DNA of 64,000 bases from Flavobacterium gelidicaeli (GTDB lineage: Bacteria > Bacteroidota > Bacteroidia > Flavobacteriales > Flavobacteriaceae), in contig NZ_JABSNK010000013.1 of the NCBI RefSeq assembly GCF_013294005.1, positions 25,702 to 89,701 of the forward strand. Reading direction: 5' to 3'. This document shows positions 55,818 to 63,954 of this stretch, in pieces. The notes under the pieces are model-generated. The model was not told the DNA's origin and searched no databases. It was given only the letters and a program-made list of their open reading frames with translations. Numbering within the stretch: the stretch's first letter is position 1; every line of letters begins with the position of its first letter. The translations under genes and the position numbers were made by a program.

Positions 55818-58800
55818 ATGAGTTTCATAAATAGCATTATTAAAGCCTTTGTCGGAGACAAGTCCGAGAAAGATGTTAAGGCACTACAGCCTTATTTAAC
55901 TAAAATAAAAACTTTTGAAAGTAGCTTAATCGCTTTGTCTCACGACGAGTTAAGAGCACGTACTTTCTTCTTTAAAGATCAGCTGAAAGAAGCTAGAGCA
56001 AATATCGATGAGAAAATTGCTACTCTTAAAAAAGAAGTTGAATCTATTGAAGATATCGACAAAAGAGAAGATATTTATGTATCTATTGATGCTTTAGAGA
56101 AAGAAGCTTACGAAATCTCTGAACAAACATTATTAGAAATCCTTCCTGAAGCTTTTGCAGTTGTAAAAGAAACAGCAAGACGTTTCAAAGACAATTCAGA
56201 AATTAAAGTTACCGCTTCAGCTAAAGACAGAGAATTCTCTGGAACTAAAGCATATGTATCTTTAGAAGGTGATCAAGCTGTTTGGCAAAACAAATGGAAT
56301 GCTGCCGGTAAAGAGATCACATGGGACATGATTCACTATGATGTTCAATTAATTGGTGGTATGGTTTTACACCAAGGGAAAATTGCAGAAATGCAAACAG
56401 GTGAGGGAAAAACATTAGTAGCGACTCTACCGCTATACTTGAATGCTTTAACTGGAAACGGAGTACACTTAGTAACCGTGAATGATTACTTAGCAAAACG
56501 TGATAGTACTTGGAAAGCACCTTTATTTGAATTTCACGGAATGACTGTTGATTGTATCGATAATCACCAACCAAGTTCAGAAGGAAGAAAAGCGGCTTAC
56601 AATGCTGATATTACTTACGGTACCAATAACGAATTTGGTTTTGACTACCTAAGAGACAACATGACGCACTCGCCTAATGATTTAGTACAAAGAAAACACA
56701 ACTACGCAATTGTCGATGAGGTGGATTCAGTATTAATTGACGATGCAAGAACGCCATTGATTATCTCTGGTCCAGTACCACAAGGAGACCGTCATGAGTT
56801 CAATGAATTGAAACCAAAAATTGAAAACTTAGTTTCAATTCAACGTCAGTTAGCAAACGGATTTTTAGCGGAAGCTAAAAAATTAATCAAAGAAGGAAAA
56901 ACTAAAGAAGGTGGTGTTTTATTACTAAGAGCCTATAGAAGTTTACCTAAAAATAAGGCGTTAATCAAGTTTTTGAGTGAAGAAGGAATTAGACAATTAC
57001 TTCAAAAAACAGAGAACCAATACATGCAAGACAACAATCGCGAAATGCACAAGATTGATGAAGCTTTGTATTTTGTAATTGAAGAAAAAAACAACCAAGT
57101 AGAATTGACTGATAACGGAATCCAATTCCTTTCAGGAGATACTGATGCTGACTTTTTTGTACTTCCAGATATTGGAACTGAAATTGCAGCTATCGAAAAG
57201 AAAAACTTGGAGAAAGATGCTGAAGCAGAAGAGAAAGAAAAATTGTTTCAAGATTTCGGAATCAAAAGTGAACGTATCCATACGTTAACACAATTATTGA
57301 AAGCCTATTCTTTATTCGAAAAAGATAATGAATATGTAATCATGGACAATAAAGTCATGATTGTAGATGAGCAAACAGGTCGTATTATGGATGGTCGTCG
57401 TTATTCTGACGGGTTACACCAAGCGATTGAAGCTAAAGAGAATGTGAAAATTGAGGCAGCAACGCAAACATTTGCTACCGTGACTTTACAAAACTACTTT
57501 AGAATGTACAACAAACTAGGTGGAATGACCGGAACTGCGGTTACAGAAGCTGGGGAGTTATGGCAAATATACAAATTGGATGTAGTAGAAATTCCTACTA
57601 ACAGACCAATGGCTAGACAAGATAAAGAAGATTTTATTTATAAAACTACTCGTGAAAAATTCAATGCAGTAATCGAAGATGTTACGGCATTATCTAAAGC
57701 AGGTAGACCAGTACTTATTGGTACAACCTCTGTAGATATCTCCGAATTATTGAGTAGAATGCTAAAAATGAGAGGAGTTCAGCACAATGTATTGAATGCT
57801 AAAATGCACAAGCAAGAAGCACAAATCGTTGAAGAAGCAGGGAATCCAGGAGTAGTGACAATTGCAACTAACATGGCTGGTCGTGGTACCGATATTAAAT
57901 TATCTGCTGCCGTAAAAGCTGCAGGTGGATTAGCTATTATAGGTACAGAGCGTCATGACTCTCGTCGTGTAGACAGACAGTTGCGTGGTCGTGCTGGTCG
58001 TCAAGGAGATACAGGAAGCTCTCAGTTTTACGTTTCTCTTGAAGACAACTTAATGCGTTTATTTGGTTCTGAAAGAGTTGCTAAAGTAATGGACAAAATG
58101 GGATTAGAAGAAGGAGAAGTAATCCAACATTCTATGATGACCAAATCTATTGAGCGCGCTCAGAAAAAAGTAGAAGAAAACAATTACGGTGTTCGTAAGC
58201 GTTTATTAGAATATGATGATGTTATGAACGCACAACGTGAAGTAGTTTACAAACGTCGTCGTCACGCCTTGTTTGGTGAGCGTCTAAAATTAGACATTGC
58301 AAACATGTTGTACGATACTTGTGAATTGATAGTTCAAGACACAAAACCATCTAACAACTTTAAAAACTTCGAGTTTGATGTGATTCGTTATTTCTCAATT
58401 ACCTCTCCTGTTAGCGAAAGTGATTTTGCTAAAATGACAGAAATTGAATTAACTGGAAAAGTATACAAAGAAGCTTTAAAATATTATACTGAAAAAACAG
58501 AGCGTAGTGCTAGAGAAGCTTTCCCTATCATACAAAGTGTTTACGAAGATCAAAACAATCAATTTGAGCGTATCGTGGTTCCGTTTACAGATGGTGTAAA
58601 ATCCCTAAACGTAGTAACCGACTTGAAAAAAGCGTATGAAAGTAACGGAAAACAGTTAGTAGCTGATTTCGAAAAGAACATCACATTGGCTATTGTTGAT
58701 GAAGCTTGGAAAAAACACTTACGCAAAATGGACGAGTTGAAGCAATCAGTTCAATTAGCCGTTCATGAGCAAAAAGATCCTTTACTTATCTACAAATTTG

Positions 58801-59162
58801 AAGCCTTCAACTTATTCAATGCCATGTTAAACGGTATTAATAAAGAAGTAATTTCGTTCTTGTTTAAAGGAGACTTACCTGCACAGCAAAACCAACAAAT
58901 TCAAGAAGCTAAAGAAGTCGTTCAAAAAGAAGACTACCAAACTTCAAAGGATGAAATTGTCAATAGTGAAAAGGCAAACCGTGAAGCTGGAGAAACTCAG
59001 CAACGTCCAGTAACAGAAACAATTGTTAGAGACATGCCAAAAATTAACCGTAACGATACGGTAACTTTAAAGCAAGTAGCAACTGGAAAAACAGAAGCAA
59101 TGAAGTTTAAAAAAGCCGAAAGCTTACTAGCAACAGGAGAATGGGTTATCGTTAACGAATAA
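55818..59162 (+). CDS. secA: Preprotein translocase ATPase SecA
   Basis: Protein of 1,114 residues, the long form usual in Bacteroidetes. It drives protein export through SecYEG. Walker A is MQTGEGKT (192 to 199) and Walker B-like DEVDS at 300 to 304 in DEVDSVLIDDARTPLI. GMTGTAVTEAGELWQIY, NMAGRGTDIKL and RQLRGRAGRQGD belong to NBD2 and motif VI. The C-terminus lacks the CxCxnCH zinc motif, as is normal for this group. It is monocistronic. Confidence 0.97.
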   Translation: MSFINSIIKAFVGDKSEKDVKALQPYLTKIKTFESSLIALSHDELRARTFFFKDQLKEARANIDEKIATLKKEVESIEDIDKREDIYVSIDALEKEAYEISEQTLLEILPEAFAVVKETARRFKDNSEIKVTASAKDREFSGTKAYVSLEGDQAVWQNKWNAAGKEITWDMIHYDVQLIGGMVLHQGKIAEMQTGEGKTLVATLPLYLNALTGNGVHLVTVNDYLAKRDSTWKAPLFEFHGMTVDCIDNHQPSSEGRKAAYNADITYGTNNEFGFDYLRDNMTHSPNDLVQRKHNYAIVDEVDSVLIDDARTPLIISGPVPQGDRHEFNELKPKIENLVSIQRQLANGFLAEAKKLIKEGKTKEGGVLLLRAYRSLPKNKALIKFLSEEGIRQLLQKTENQYMQDNNREMHKIDEALYFVIEEKNNQVELTDNGIQFLSGDTDADFFVLPDIGTEIAAIEKKNLEKDAEAEEKEKLFQDFGIKSERIHTLTQLLKAYSLFEKDNEYVIMDNKVMIVDEQTGRIMDGRRYSDGLHQAIEAKENVKIEAATQTFATVTLQNYFRMYNKLGGMTGTAVTEAGELWQIYKLDVVEIPTNRPMARQDKEDFIYKTTREKFNAVIEDVTALSKAGRPVLIGTTSVDISELLSRMLKMRGVQHNVLNAKMHKQEAQIVEEAGNPGVVTIATNMAGRGTDIKLSAAVKAAGGLAIIGTERHDSRRVDRQLRGRAGRQGDTGSSQFYVSLEDNLMRLFGSERVAKVMDKMGLEEGEVIQHSMMTKSIERAQKKVEENNYGVRKRLLEYDDVMNAQREVVYKRRRHALFGERLKLDIANMLYDTCELIVQDTKPSNNFKNFEFDVIRYFSITSPVSESDFAKMTEIELTGKVYKEALKYYTEKTERSAREAFPIIQSVYEDQNNQFERIVVPFTDGVKSLNVVTDLKKAYESNGKQLVADFEKNITLAIVDEAWKKHLRKMDELKQSVQLAVHEQKDPLLIYKFEAFNLFNAMLNGINKEVISFLFKGDLPAQQNQQIQEAKEVVQKEDYQTSKDEIVNSEKANREAGETQQRPVTETIVRDMPKINRNDTVTLKQVATGKTEAMKFKKAESLLATGEWVIVNE

Positions 59163-59180
59163 GCCCTCTCTTCATATTCT

Positions 59181-59218
59181 AAATCCCCAATTACGAAAGT
59201 ATTGGGGATTTTTTTTTG
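59181..59218 (+). terminator. Terminator of secA
   Basis: Stem AATCCCCAAT / ATTGGGGATT with an 11-base loop region and a long T-run. Confidence 0.9.
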
Positions 59219-59338
59219 CACTAGTTTGACACATCAGTACATTGTTTTATTTAGGAGCTATTTCCTGCTATTCGTTGCAATCTTTTACTTTTTAAAAGAA
59301 AAAAACAACAAGGATACTTTAATCACCTACACAGTATT

Positions 59339-59575
59339 ATGTTGTCACAAACCAACTTGACGCAAGCCGAAAAATATTTCAAAAATGCAATTGAATTAAG
59401 ACTATCAATGGACATAGATTTGGCCGTAGCCAAACTCAACCTTGCCGGTGTAGCCATGACCCGCAGACGTAAACTTGAAGCTACCAACCTATTGAACGAA
59501 GCCAAAAAGCTTGACAAACAAGGTATACTAACCGATCAAATCAAAATGATGAAAGATCAAATGAAAAAAATGTAA
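59339..59575 (+). CDS. Small TPR-like protein
   Basis: Protein of 78 residues, all helical. LTQAEKYFKNAIELRLSM and AKLNLAGVAMTRRRKLEATNLLNEAKKLDK form a single pair of TPR-like helices, and the basic helical end DQIKMMKDQMKKM resembles the C-terminal region of small TPR proteins in Flavobacteria. It may be truncated at its 5' end compared with longer relatives; there is no clear upstream extension in frame. Function unknown. Confidence 0.65.
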   Translation: MLSQTNLTQAEKYFKNAIELRLSMDIDLAVAKLNLAGVAMTRRRKLEATNLLNEAKKLDKQGILTDQIKMMKDQMKKM

Positions 59576-59693
59576 GCAACACTCCATATATACACCAAAC
59601 CACTTAGCGCAATCTAAGTCGTTTTTTTGTGGGCTGTTGGGAAAAGAATATGCTATAACACGAATTTCATAAATTTTAGGATTTGTGATATTT

Positions 59694-59808
59694 GGGCGTG
59701 CCAGCACTAAGCAAAGGGGCTTACTTTACTTTGGCTAGATAATGCCCCTTAACTTAGTGCTGTCAGGCTTTCGGCGCTACTTCGGTAGCTTGCCTCTATC
59801 CTTCACGC
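59694..59808 (+). repeat. Structured intergenic element, copy C
   Basis: Closing stem GCGTG (59696-59700) / CACGC (59804-59808). Hairpin 1 is long: AGCACTAAG (59703-59711) / CTTAGTGCT (59753-59761), with an inner AAGGGGC / GCCCCTT. The block GTCAGGCTTTCGGC follows, then hairpin 2 GCTAC-TTCG-GTAGC (a UUCG-type tetraloop) and CTCTATCC. The same layout appears in copies A and B with different hairpin sequences. The rest of the 420-bp gap between 59575 and 59996 shows nothing further. Confidence 0.8.
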
Positions 59809-59995
59809 GAACGCTGCTAAATTGTTGATTTTTCTTCAAATACTAATACTGGAATTATTTGTAAGAATATTTTAATATATTTGAGGAGCTAAAATTAGTA
59901 ACAGGAAGAACTTCCTTTTGGATTATGCTTTTAAGGAAAACGTAAAAACAGGCGCATATTTACTAGTTATATGCTATTCTTAAAAAAAAAGACCT

Positions 59996-60598
59996 ATGGC
60001 AGTCTGGATGCAACTTTTTGGTAACAATCAAAATTATAAAAACCTCGAATCTTGCGAGCAATATTTCCATTCTATTAAAAACAATCTAAAATTAGATTTG
60101 TCTTTTTTAGAGGGTGAAGCAAAAGACCAAATTCGTGAGTCTATGAAAGGTAATGATTTGATTACAGAAATTGAAAAGCCAATTCCCAATTATTCAATTT
60201 ACAATAATGAAAATTGGAAATCGGAAATTTTGAAAAGCGATAATGGAGTTCAGTATTTAAGAATTTCATATCCTTTATATGAAAATCAGATGCGCGGAAT
60301 AAATCTGATTTTCTTTAATGACGTAATAATCTTGACAGGATTGTATGATCATTTCAATACTTGGTTTGCATTTTACGAAAACGAAAAAGTTCGTAAAGGC
60401 TTCATAGAAATTGCACGTTCAATTTTTCCGAAATTTGGAAATGAAAATTTAATCATATGTTCAGAATGGTGTGTCGCAGGAGATGAATATGATTTTGAAT
60501 TTGGCGTATTTAAATTAATAAAAGAACAAAATCCGAATATTATTTCAAAAAAGCTAGTTGGTATAGAAAGTTGGCAACTTTTTGAGATTGACCTATAA
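59996..60598 (+). CDS. Orphan protein, no recognised domain
   Basis: Protein of 200 residues, soluble, with no signal peptide. It is aromatic-rich (WFAFYENEKVRKGFIEIARSIFPKFG) and ends in SKKLVGIESWQLFEID. The pattern looks like an immunity or helper-type cytoplasmic protein, but I recognise no family. It is flanked by structured repeats on both sides (59694-59808 and 60606-60736), which suggests it may travel as a cassette. Confidence 0.6.
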   Translation: MAVWMQLFGNNQNYKNLESCEQYFHSIKNNLKLDLSFLEGEAKDQIRESMKGNDLITEIEKPIPNYSIYNNENWKSEILKSDNGVQYLRISYPLYENQMRGINLIFFNDVIILTGLYDHFNTWFAFYENEKVRKGFIEIARSIFPKFGNENLIICSEWCVAGDEYDFEFGVFKLIKEQNPNIISKKLVGIESWQLFEIDL

Positions 60599-60605
60599 GA
60601 ACAGC

Positions 60606-60736
60606 ATATAACAGCGGTTTGCATAAATGGCGAAATATGTGGTAAATTCACGTTTATCTTTCGCAAGAAATTTTATATTAGTCGAAAATATTCGGTTGCG
60701 AAGTTCACCACTTGGTGAAGTCGCAAAACGTTAGCA
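60606..60736 (+). repeat. Structured element between two orphan genes
   Basis: An outer imperfect pairing GCGGTTTGC (60614-60622) / GCAAAACGT (60723-60731) encloses GCGAAA / TTTCGC and a perfect hairpin TTCACCA-CT-TGGTGAA (60704-60719). TTGCG / CGCAA flanks the latter. The ends (ATAACAGCGG, ACGTTAGC) are vaguely like integron attC core sites but do not match the consensus. It is 17 bp before the next gene. Confidence 0.55.
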
Positions 60737-60752
60737 GATATACGCCCCAAAA

Positions 60753-61460
60753 ATGAAAAAATCTAAAATTATAATATTAATACTATTTATAATTCTTTCT
60801 TGTAGAACAGATAAGAAAGAATCTTTATTGGGAAATACTGAAAATGGAATTTTAGAAGTTAATCCAAAAATTGATAGTAATAAAGTTAAACTTGAAAGTA
60901 ACAAAAATAAAAACACTAACGAGAAAGATTCTACAACTGAAAATTATGATGTTTATTTAAAAGGTGGTTTTTCAGTAATATATTCAACAAACAATGATGA
61001 ACAATATCTAATTTACAAAAAAGGCGAAAAAACTATTGATACTATTAGTAGTGGCTCAGTTGATTTGTTAATTAAAAATATTGGATATGTCGTTGCTGAT
61101 TTTGATGATTCATTTGTTTTCGTGCAGTCTTATGGAAGTGGAAATCCACATATGGTTCAAATTTATGAAAAAGAAACAGCGAAAAACTTAATTGAAGAAA
61201 ATTCTGCTTTTATTGATATTGATTCAAGCAAGGAGGTTCTATTATACTCTAAAAATGACGTTCCTAAACCAATAGATAAAATGACTCTATTTGACACTAA
61301 AAAAAGAAAAAAAGTAGATTACAAATTTCCAAAAGAAGTTTTTGGCGAAGCCGAAATACTAAATAGAATAAAATTAATAAAAGTGACAAACAAAGACTTT
61401 ATAATTGGATTTGATTTTAATGATTATAACCAACAGAAAACGAAAAAATACATCCGCTAA
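60753..61460 (+). CDS. Orphan lipoprotein
   Basis: Protein of 235 residues with a lipoprotein signal (MKKSKIIILILFIILSC, C17) and a charged Lys/Asn/Glu-rich stretch after it. The body has FSVIYSTNNDEQYLIYKKGEK and DSFVFVQSYGSGNPHMVQIYEKETAK, suggesting a beta-rich domain with a propeller-like strand pattern. It shows no clear match to a named family. It lies behind the structured element at 60606 and ends just before the convergent DsbA-like gene. Confidence 0.65.
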   Translation: MKKSKIIILILFIILSCRTDKKESLLGNTENGILEVNPKIDSNKVKLESNKNKNTNEKDSTTENYDVYLKGGFSVIYSTNNDEQYLIYKKGEKTIDTISSGSVDLLIKNIGYVVADFDDSFVFVQSYGSGNPHMVQIYEKETAKNLIEENSAFIDIDSSKEVLLYSKNDVPKPIDKMTLFDTKKRKKVDYKFPKEVFGEAEILNRIKLIKVTNKDFIIGFDFNDYNQQKTKKYIR

Positions 61461-61524
61461 TAGCTTTTTTGATATAGCTAGAATTTAGTGAAACTAAAAA
61501 AAAAATATAATCATAACCCTTTAA

Positions 61525-62118
61525 TTATAATTTTAACTGTTCAAAGGCTCTTTTAAAATTTTCAGCGCTTTGAGCTCCAACAACCATAATTATATTATTA
61601 ATGATAAAAATTGGAACACTAGTGATCTTATTATCGCTACAAAATATTTTATTGGATTCTAATATTTCTTTATACTTGTTAGTAGCAAAAACATGATCAA
61701 CTTCTGCCTCAGAAATACCTACTAACAATGCCATTTTTTTTATTTCAGGAATTAAACTTATGTTTATATCTTTAAAAAAGAACGCTTTGTACATTAGCGT
61801 ATTAAAAGCATCCGATTTGTTTACCTCTTTTGCATACTCTGCAACTTGTAATGCTTTGTTTGAATTAGGCATAGCAGTTATATCAGCAAATTCATAACCG
61901 ATTTGGCGTCCAAATTCTTGTAGCTGAACATTTTTGTGTTTTGCATTTGGGAAATAATCTTTAGACGTAATTCCATTTTCAGGTATGTCTGGATGAATTT
62001 CATATCCTCTAAAGCTAATTTCAATATCGTATTCTTCCCTCAGACTATCAACAGTTCCTTTTGCAATGTAGCAATAAGGGCATTGAAAATCGGAAAACAT
62101 TGTAATTTGGTATTTCAT
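61525..62118 (-). CDS. DsbA family oxidoreductase (FrnE-like)
   Basis: Protein of 197 residues with a thioredoxin fold and the redox motif C13-P-Y-C16 in FSDFQCPYCYIAKG. The insertion helical domain (GRQIGYEFADITAMPNSNKALQVAEYAKE) and the cis-Pro region TSVPIFIINN are those of the FrnE/DsbA-like cytoplasmic group. No signal peptide. It probably acts on intracellular disulfides. It sits next to the dehalogenase-like pseudogene on the same strand. Confidence 0.88.
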   Translation of the reverse strand: MKYQITMFSDFQCPYCYIAKGTVDSLREEYDIEISFRGYEIHPDIPENGITSKDYFPNAKHKNVQLQEFGRQIGYEFADITAMPNSNKALQVAEYAKEVNKSDAFNTLMYKAFFFKDINISLIPEIKKMALLVGISEAEVDHVFATNKYKEILESNKIFCSDNKITSVPIFIINNIIMVVGAQSAENFKRAFEQLKL

Positions 62119-62169
62119 TTTATCTCGTTTTTCTTATTACTATTTATATTGAATTCTTATTTTCTTTAT

Positions 62170-62776
62170 TTTTTTTTAATATTCGTCTAAGCGCAAACAC
62201 AAAACTTTCAGGGCTTTCCTCCTGGGTAAAATGATCTGCATCGGGTAATAATTGAACATTTGCATTTGGGTAAAAAGAACGTCACTTAGCAATAGATTCC
62301 GGATTTCCTAATGTCCTATTTTTCTCCCCAAGGATCAACTCCAACGGTTTGTCTGCTAAAAGCTGTAATTTTTCTTCTATTTCTTGAAACCAAGATTCTG
62401 AGAGTGTTATTTGTTGTGGGAAAACCAGTGTGCCTTTTCTTGATTCTGGTGTTCGAAATGCCATTTCGTAAGCAACAATAATCGCTTTATTATTACCCCA
62501 TTTTTTATTCATACTTTTTAAAAGCAAGGTTCTCACAAAATAATTTTCCTCATAAATAAGTCTTTGTCCTTCTTCAGTTTTAAAAAAATTAGAAAATTTT
62601 TCTAATTCAGCATTCGCTTTCAATACCCAAGTATTAGAAATAACGGTTCCTAAAATACAATTGGGTTGATTTACGGTAAGATGCAACGCCTTTGGTCCGC
62701 CCCAATCTTGCACAATCAAAATAAACTTATGACAATTCCTGAAATAGGTTGACAAAAAAATAAACACTTTTAGCAA
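62170..62776 (-). pseudogene. Haloalkane dehalogenase-like alpha/beta hydrolase, broken
   Basis: The open frame (62282-62776) carries the nucleophile elbow FILIVQDWGGPKALHL of haloalkane dehalogenases and a cap region. It ends at TGA (62282-62284), after which the same frame continues as RSFYPNANVQLLPDADHFTQ and EESPESFVFALRRIL. That tail contains the catalytic His (DADHFTQEE), so the stop probably replaces a Trp codon (TGG to TGA). The N-terminal strands before residue 10 are missing or scrambled (ATG at 62776 leads into a non-matching segment). It is a recently decayed gene; a Trp read-through is not expected in this lineage. Confidence 0.75.
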
Positions 62777-63443
62777 CTTATGACACTAACAAAAAAACAA
62801 TCCTTTCCAAAAATTGAGTACAAAAAAATTGATTTCTATTACAAAATTTCAATCATTAACTGAATTTTAAACGGTCAGATTTCTAAAAATCACGCTTCAA
62901 AATTACATAGTATTTCTCGCTCCTAAGTTACCTATTGAATGAAAAAAATGCTATTCTTAGAAAAAAAATTCTAAAACAATGAGTAAAAGTCAAGGACTTA
63001 AAAAATTCATTACCAAAAGCATTGTACAAAGATGTGGAGAAGAAAATGAAATCCTTTTAAAAGAGAAATGAATCCACCAATGCTTCGGAAAAAGCAAAAA
63101 GCTTATTGCTAAAGAATCAAAAAAAAGAATTTGGATAAAAAAAAACGATTCCAAATCTTAAAACGGATGAAAATAGTCAAACAAGCTATTGAAATCTATA
63201 ACAACCATTTAATACGCTACTCATTAAAATACACGGTTTTACCCACAAAAACCAACAATATAAATATAAATCCTATTGAAAAAAAACTACTTTAACTGCG
63301 TAACGAATGTTGAGCGTTTTTCATAAGAAAATCATCAATATTCCAATTACAAAATACTATTTTTGAATATCAATTTGAGAATAAAATTTATCAACCTATA
63401 TCAGGAAAAGAAAGATATTGAGTAGTTTAAAAAATATACCTAT
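62777..63443. other. Relic-rich gap
   Basis: 667 bp without an intact gene. Besides the IS3-like relic (63122-63295), a 30-codon ORF starts at 62979 (MSKSQGLKKFITKSIVQRCG, stop at 63069-63071) but has no support. The remainder is AT-rich with scattered stops. Confidence 0.5.
63122..63295 (+). pseudogene. IS3-family transposase C-terminal relic
   Basis: Translation of 63167-63295 gives MKIVKQAIEIYNNHLIRYSL, followed by KYTVLPTKTNNI. This resembles the end of IS3-type OrfB (aIeiYNnxRpHySL). It keeps no integrase core (DDE) or upstream frame. No flanking terminal repeats were found. The match rests on one short motif. Confidence 0.45.
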
Positions 63444-63527
63444 ATGAGTATAGCTTACATTTTGATAATAATTGTTATTCTAATCGTTTCAATTATAATA
63501 CTAAGAAAATTAATTAATAAAAAATGA
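63444..63527 (+). CDS. Tiny single-span membrane peptide
   Basis: A 27-codon ORF (MSIAYILIIIVILIVSII and a basic LRKLINKK tail). It is one transmembrane helix and overlaps the next start by ATGA at 63524-63527. It is too short to be sure, but the coupling makes it plausible. It resembles the type of toxin-like or regulatory membrane peptides, without any direct evidence for that. Confidence 0.45.
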   Translation: MSIAYILIIIVILIVSIIILRKLINKK

Positions 63528-63784
63528 TTAAACTCTTGTCTTGTGGACCAATTATCGAGCCTTTAATTGGAATATCTATTTCAGTAATAATTTGTGGATT
63601 TTTACTCTTTTATACTTTTAAAAGAACTAAAGAAAATGTTTTTTATAAAAATGATTTCAAACAACTTTCTAATTTAAAAAAATCTATCTATAGCATTTTA
63701 TATTTAACTATTGTAATATGTTGCTTGTGGTTGACTTTTTTTATTTTGGCAATGATTTTTTCAACTATATTACTCATGTTTTAA
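63524..63784 (+). CDS. Small two-span membrane protein
   Basis: Protein of 86 residues. Two long hydrophobic helices (IGISISVIICGFLLFYTF and SILYLTIVICCLWLTFFILAMIFSTIL) frame a charged loop (KRTKENVFYKNDFKQLSNLKKS). The start overlaps the stop of the 27-codon ORF (ATGA), so the pair is translated together. No known family. Confidence 0.6.
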   Translation: MIKLLSCGPIIEPLIGISISVIICGFLLFYTFKRTKENVFYKNDFKQLSNLKKSIYSILYLTIVICCLWLTFFILAMIFSTILLMF

Positions 63785-63954
63785 AAATAATTAAACCCTT
63801 TTTAACGTTACTGTAAGTTCCTAAACTTAATATTTCATGTTATTTAAAATAGTAAAGATTAACCTTGATTTATAGTAACCCACAAATCAATACCTCATTT
63901 AATTGCTTAGATTCAAGTGATAAATGCAACACTCCTTATTTGTTTAAATAAAGC

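Noticed and set aside
62979..63071. 30-codon ORF starting MSKSQGLKK
   Set aside because: No start context, no partner and no family; it lies within relic sequence.
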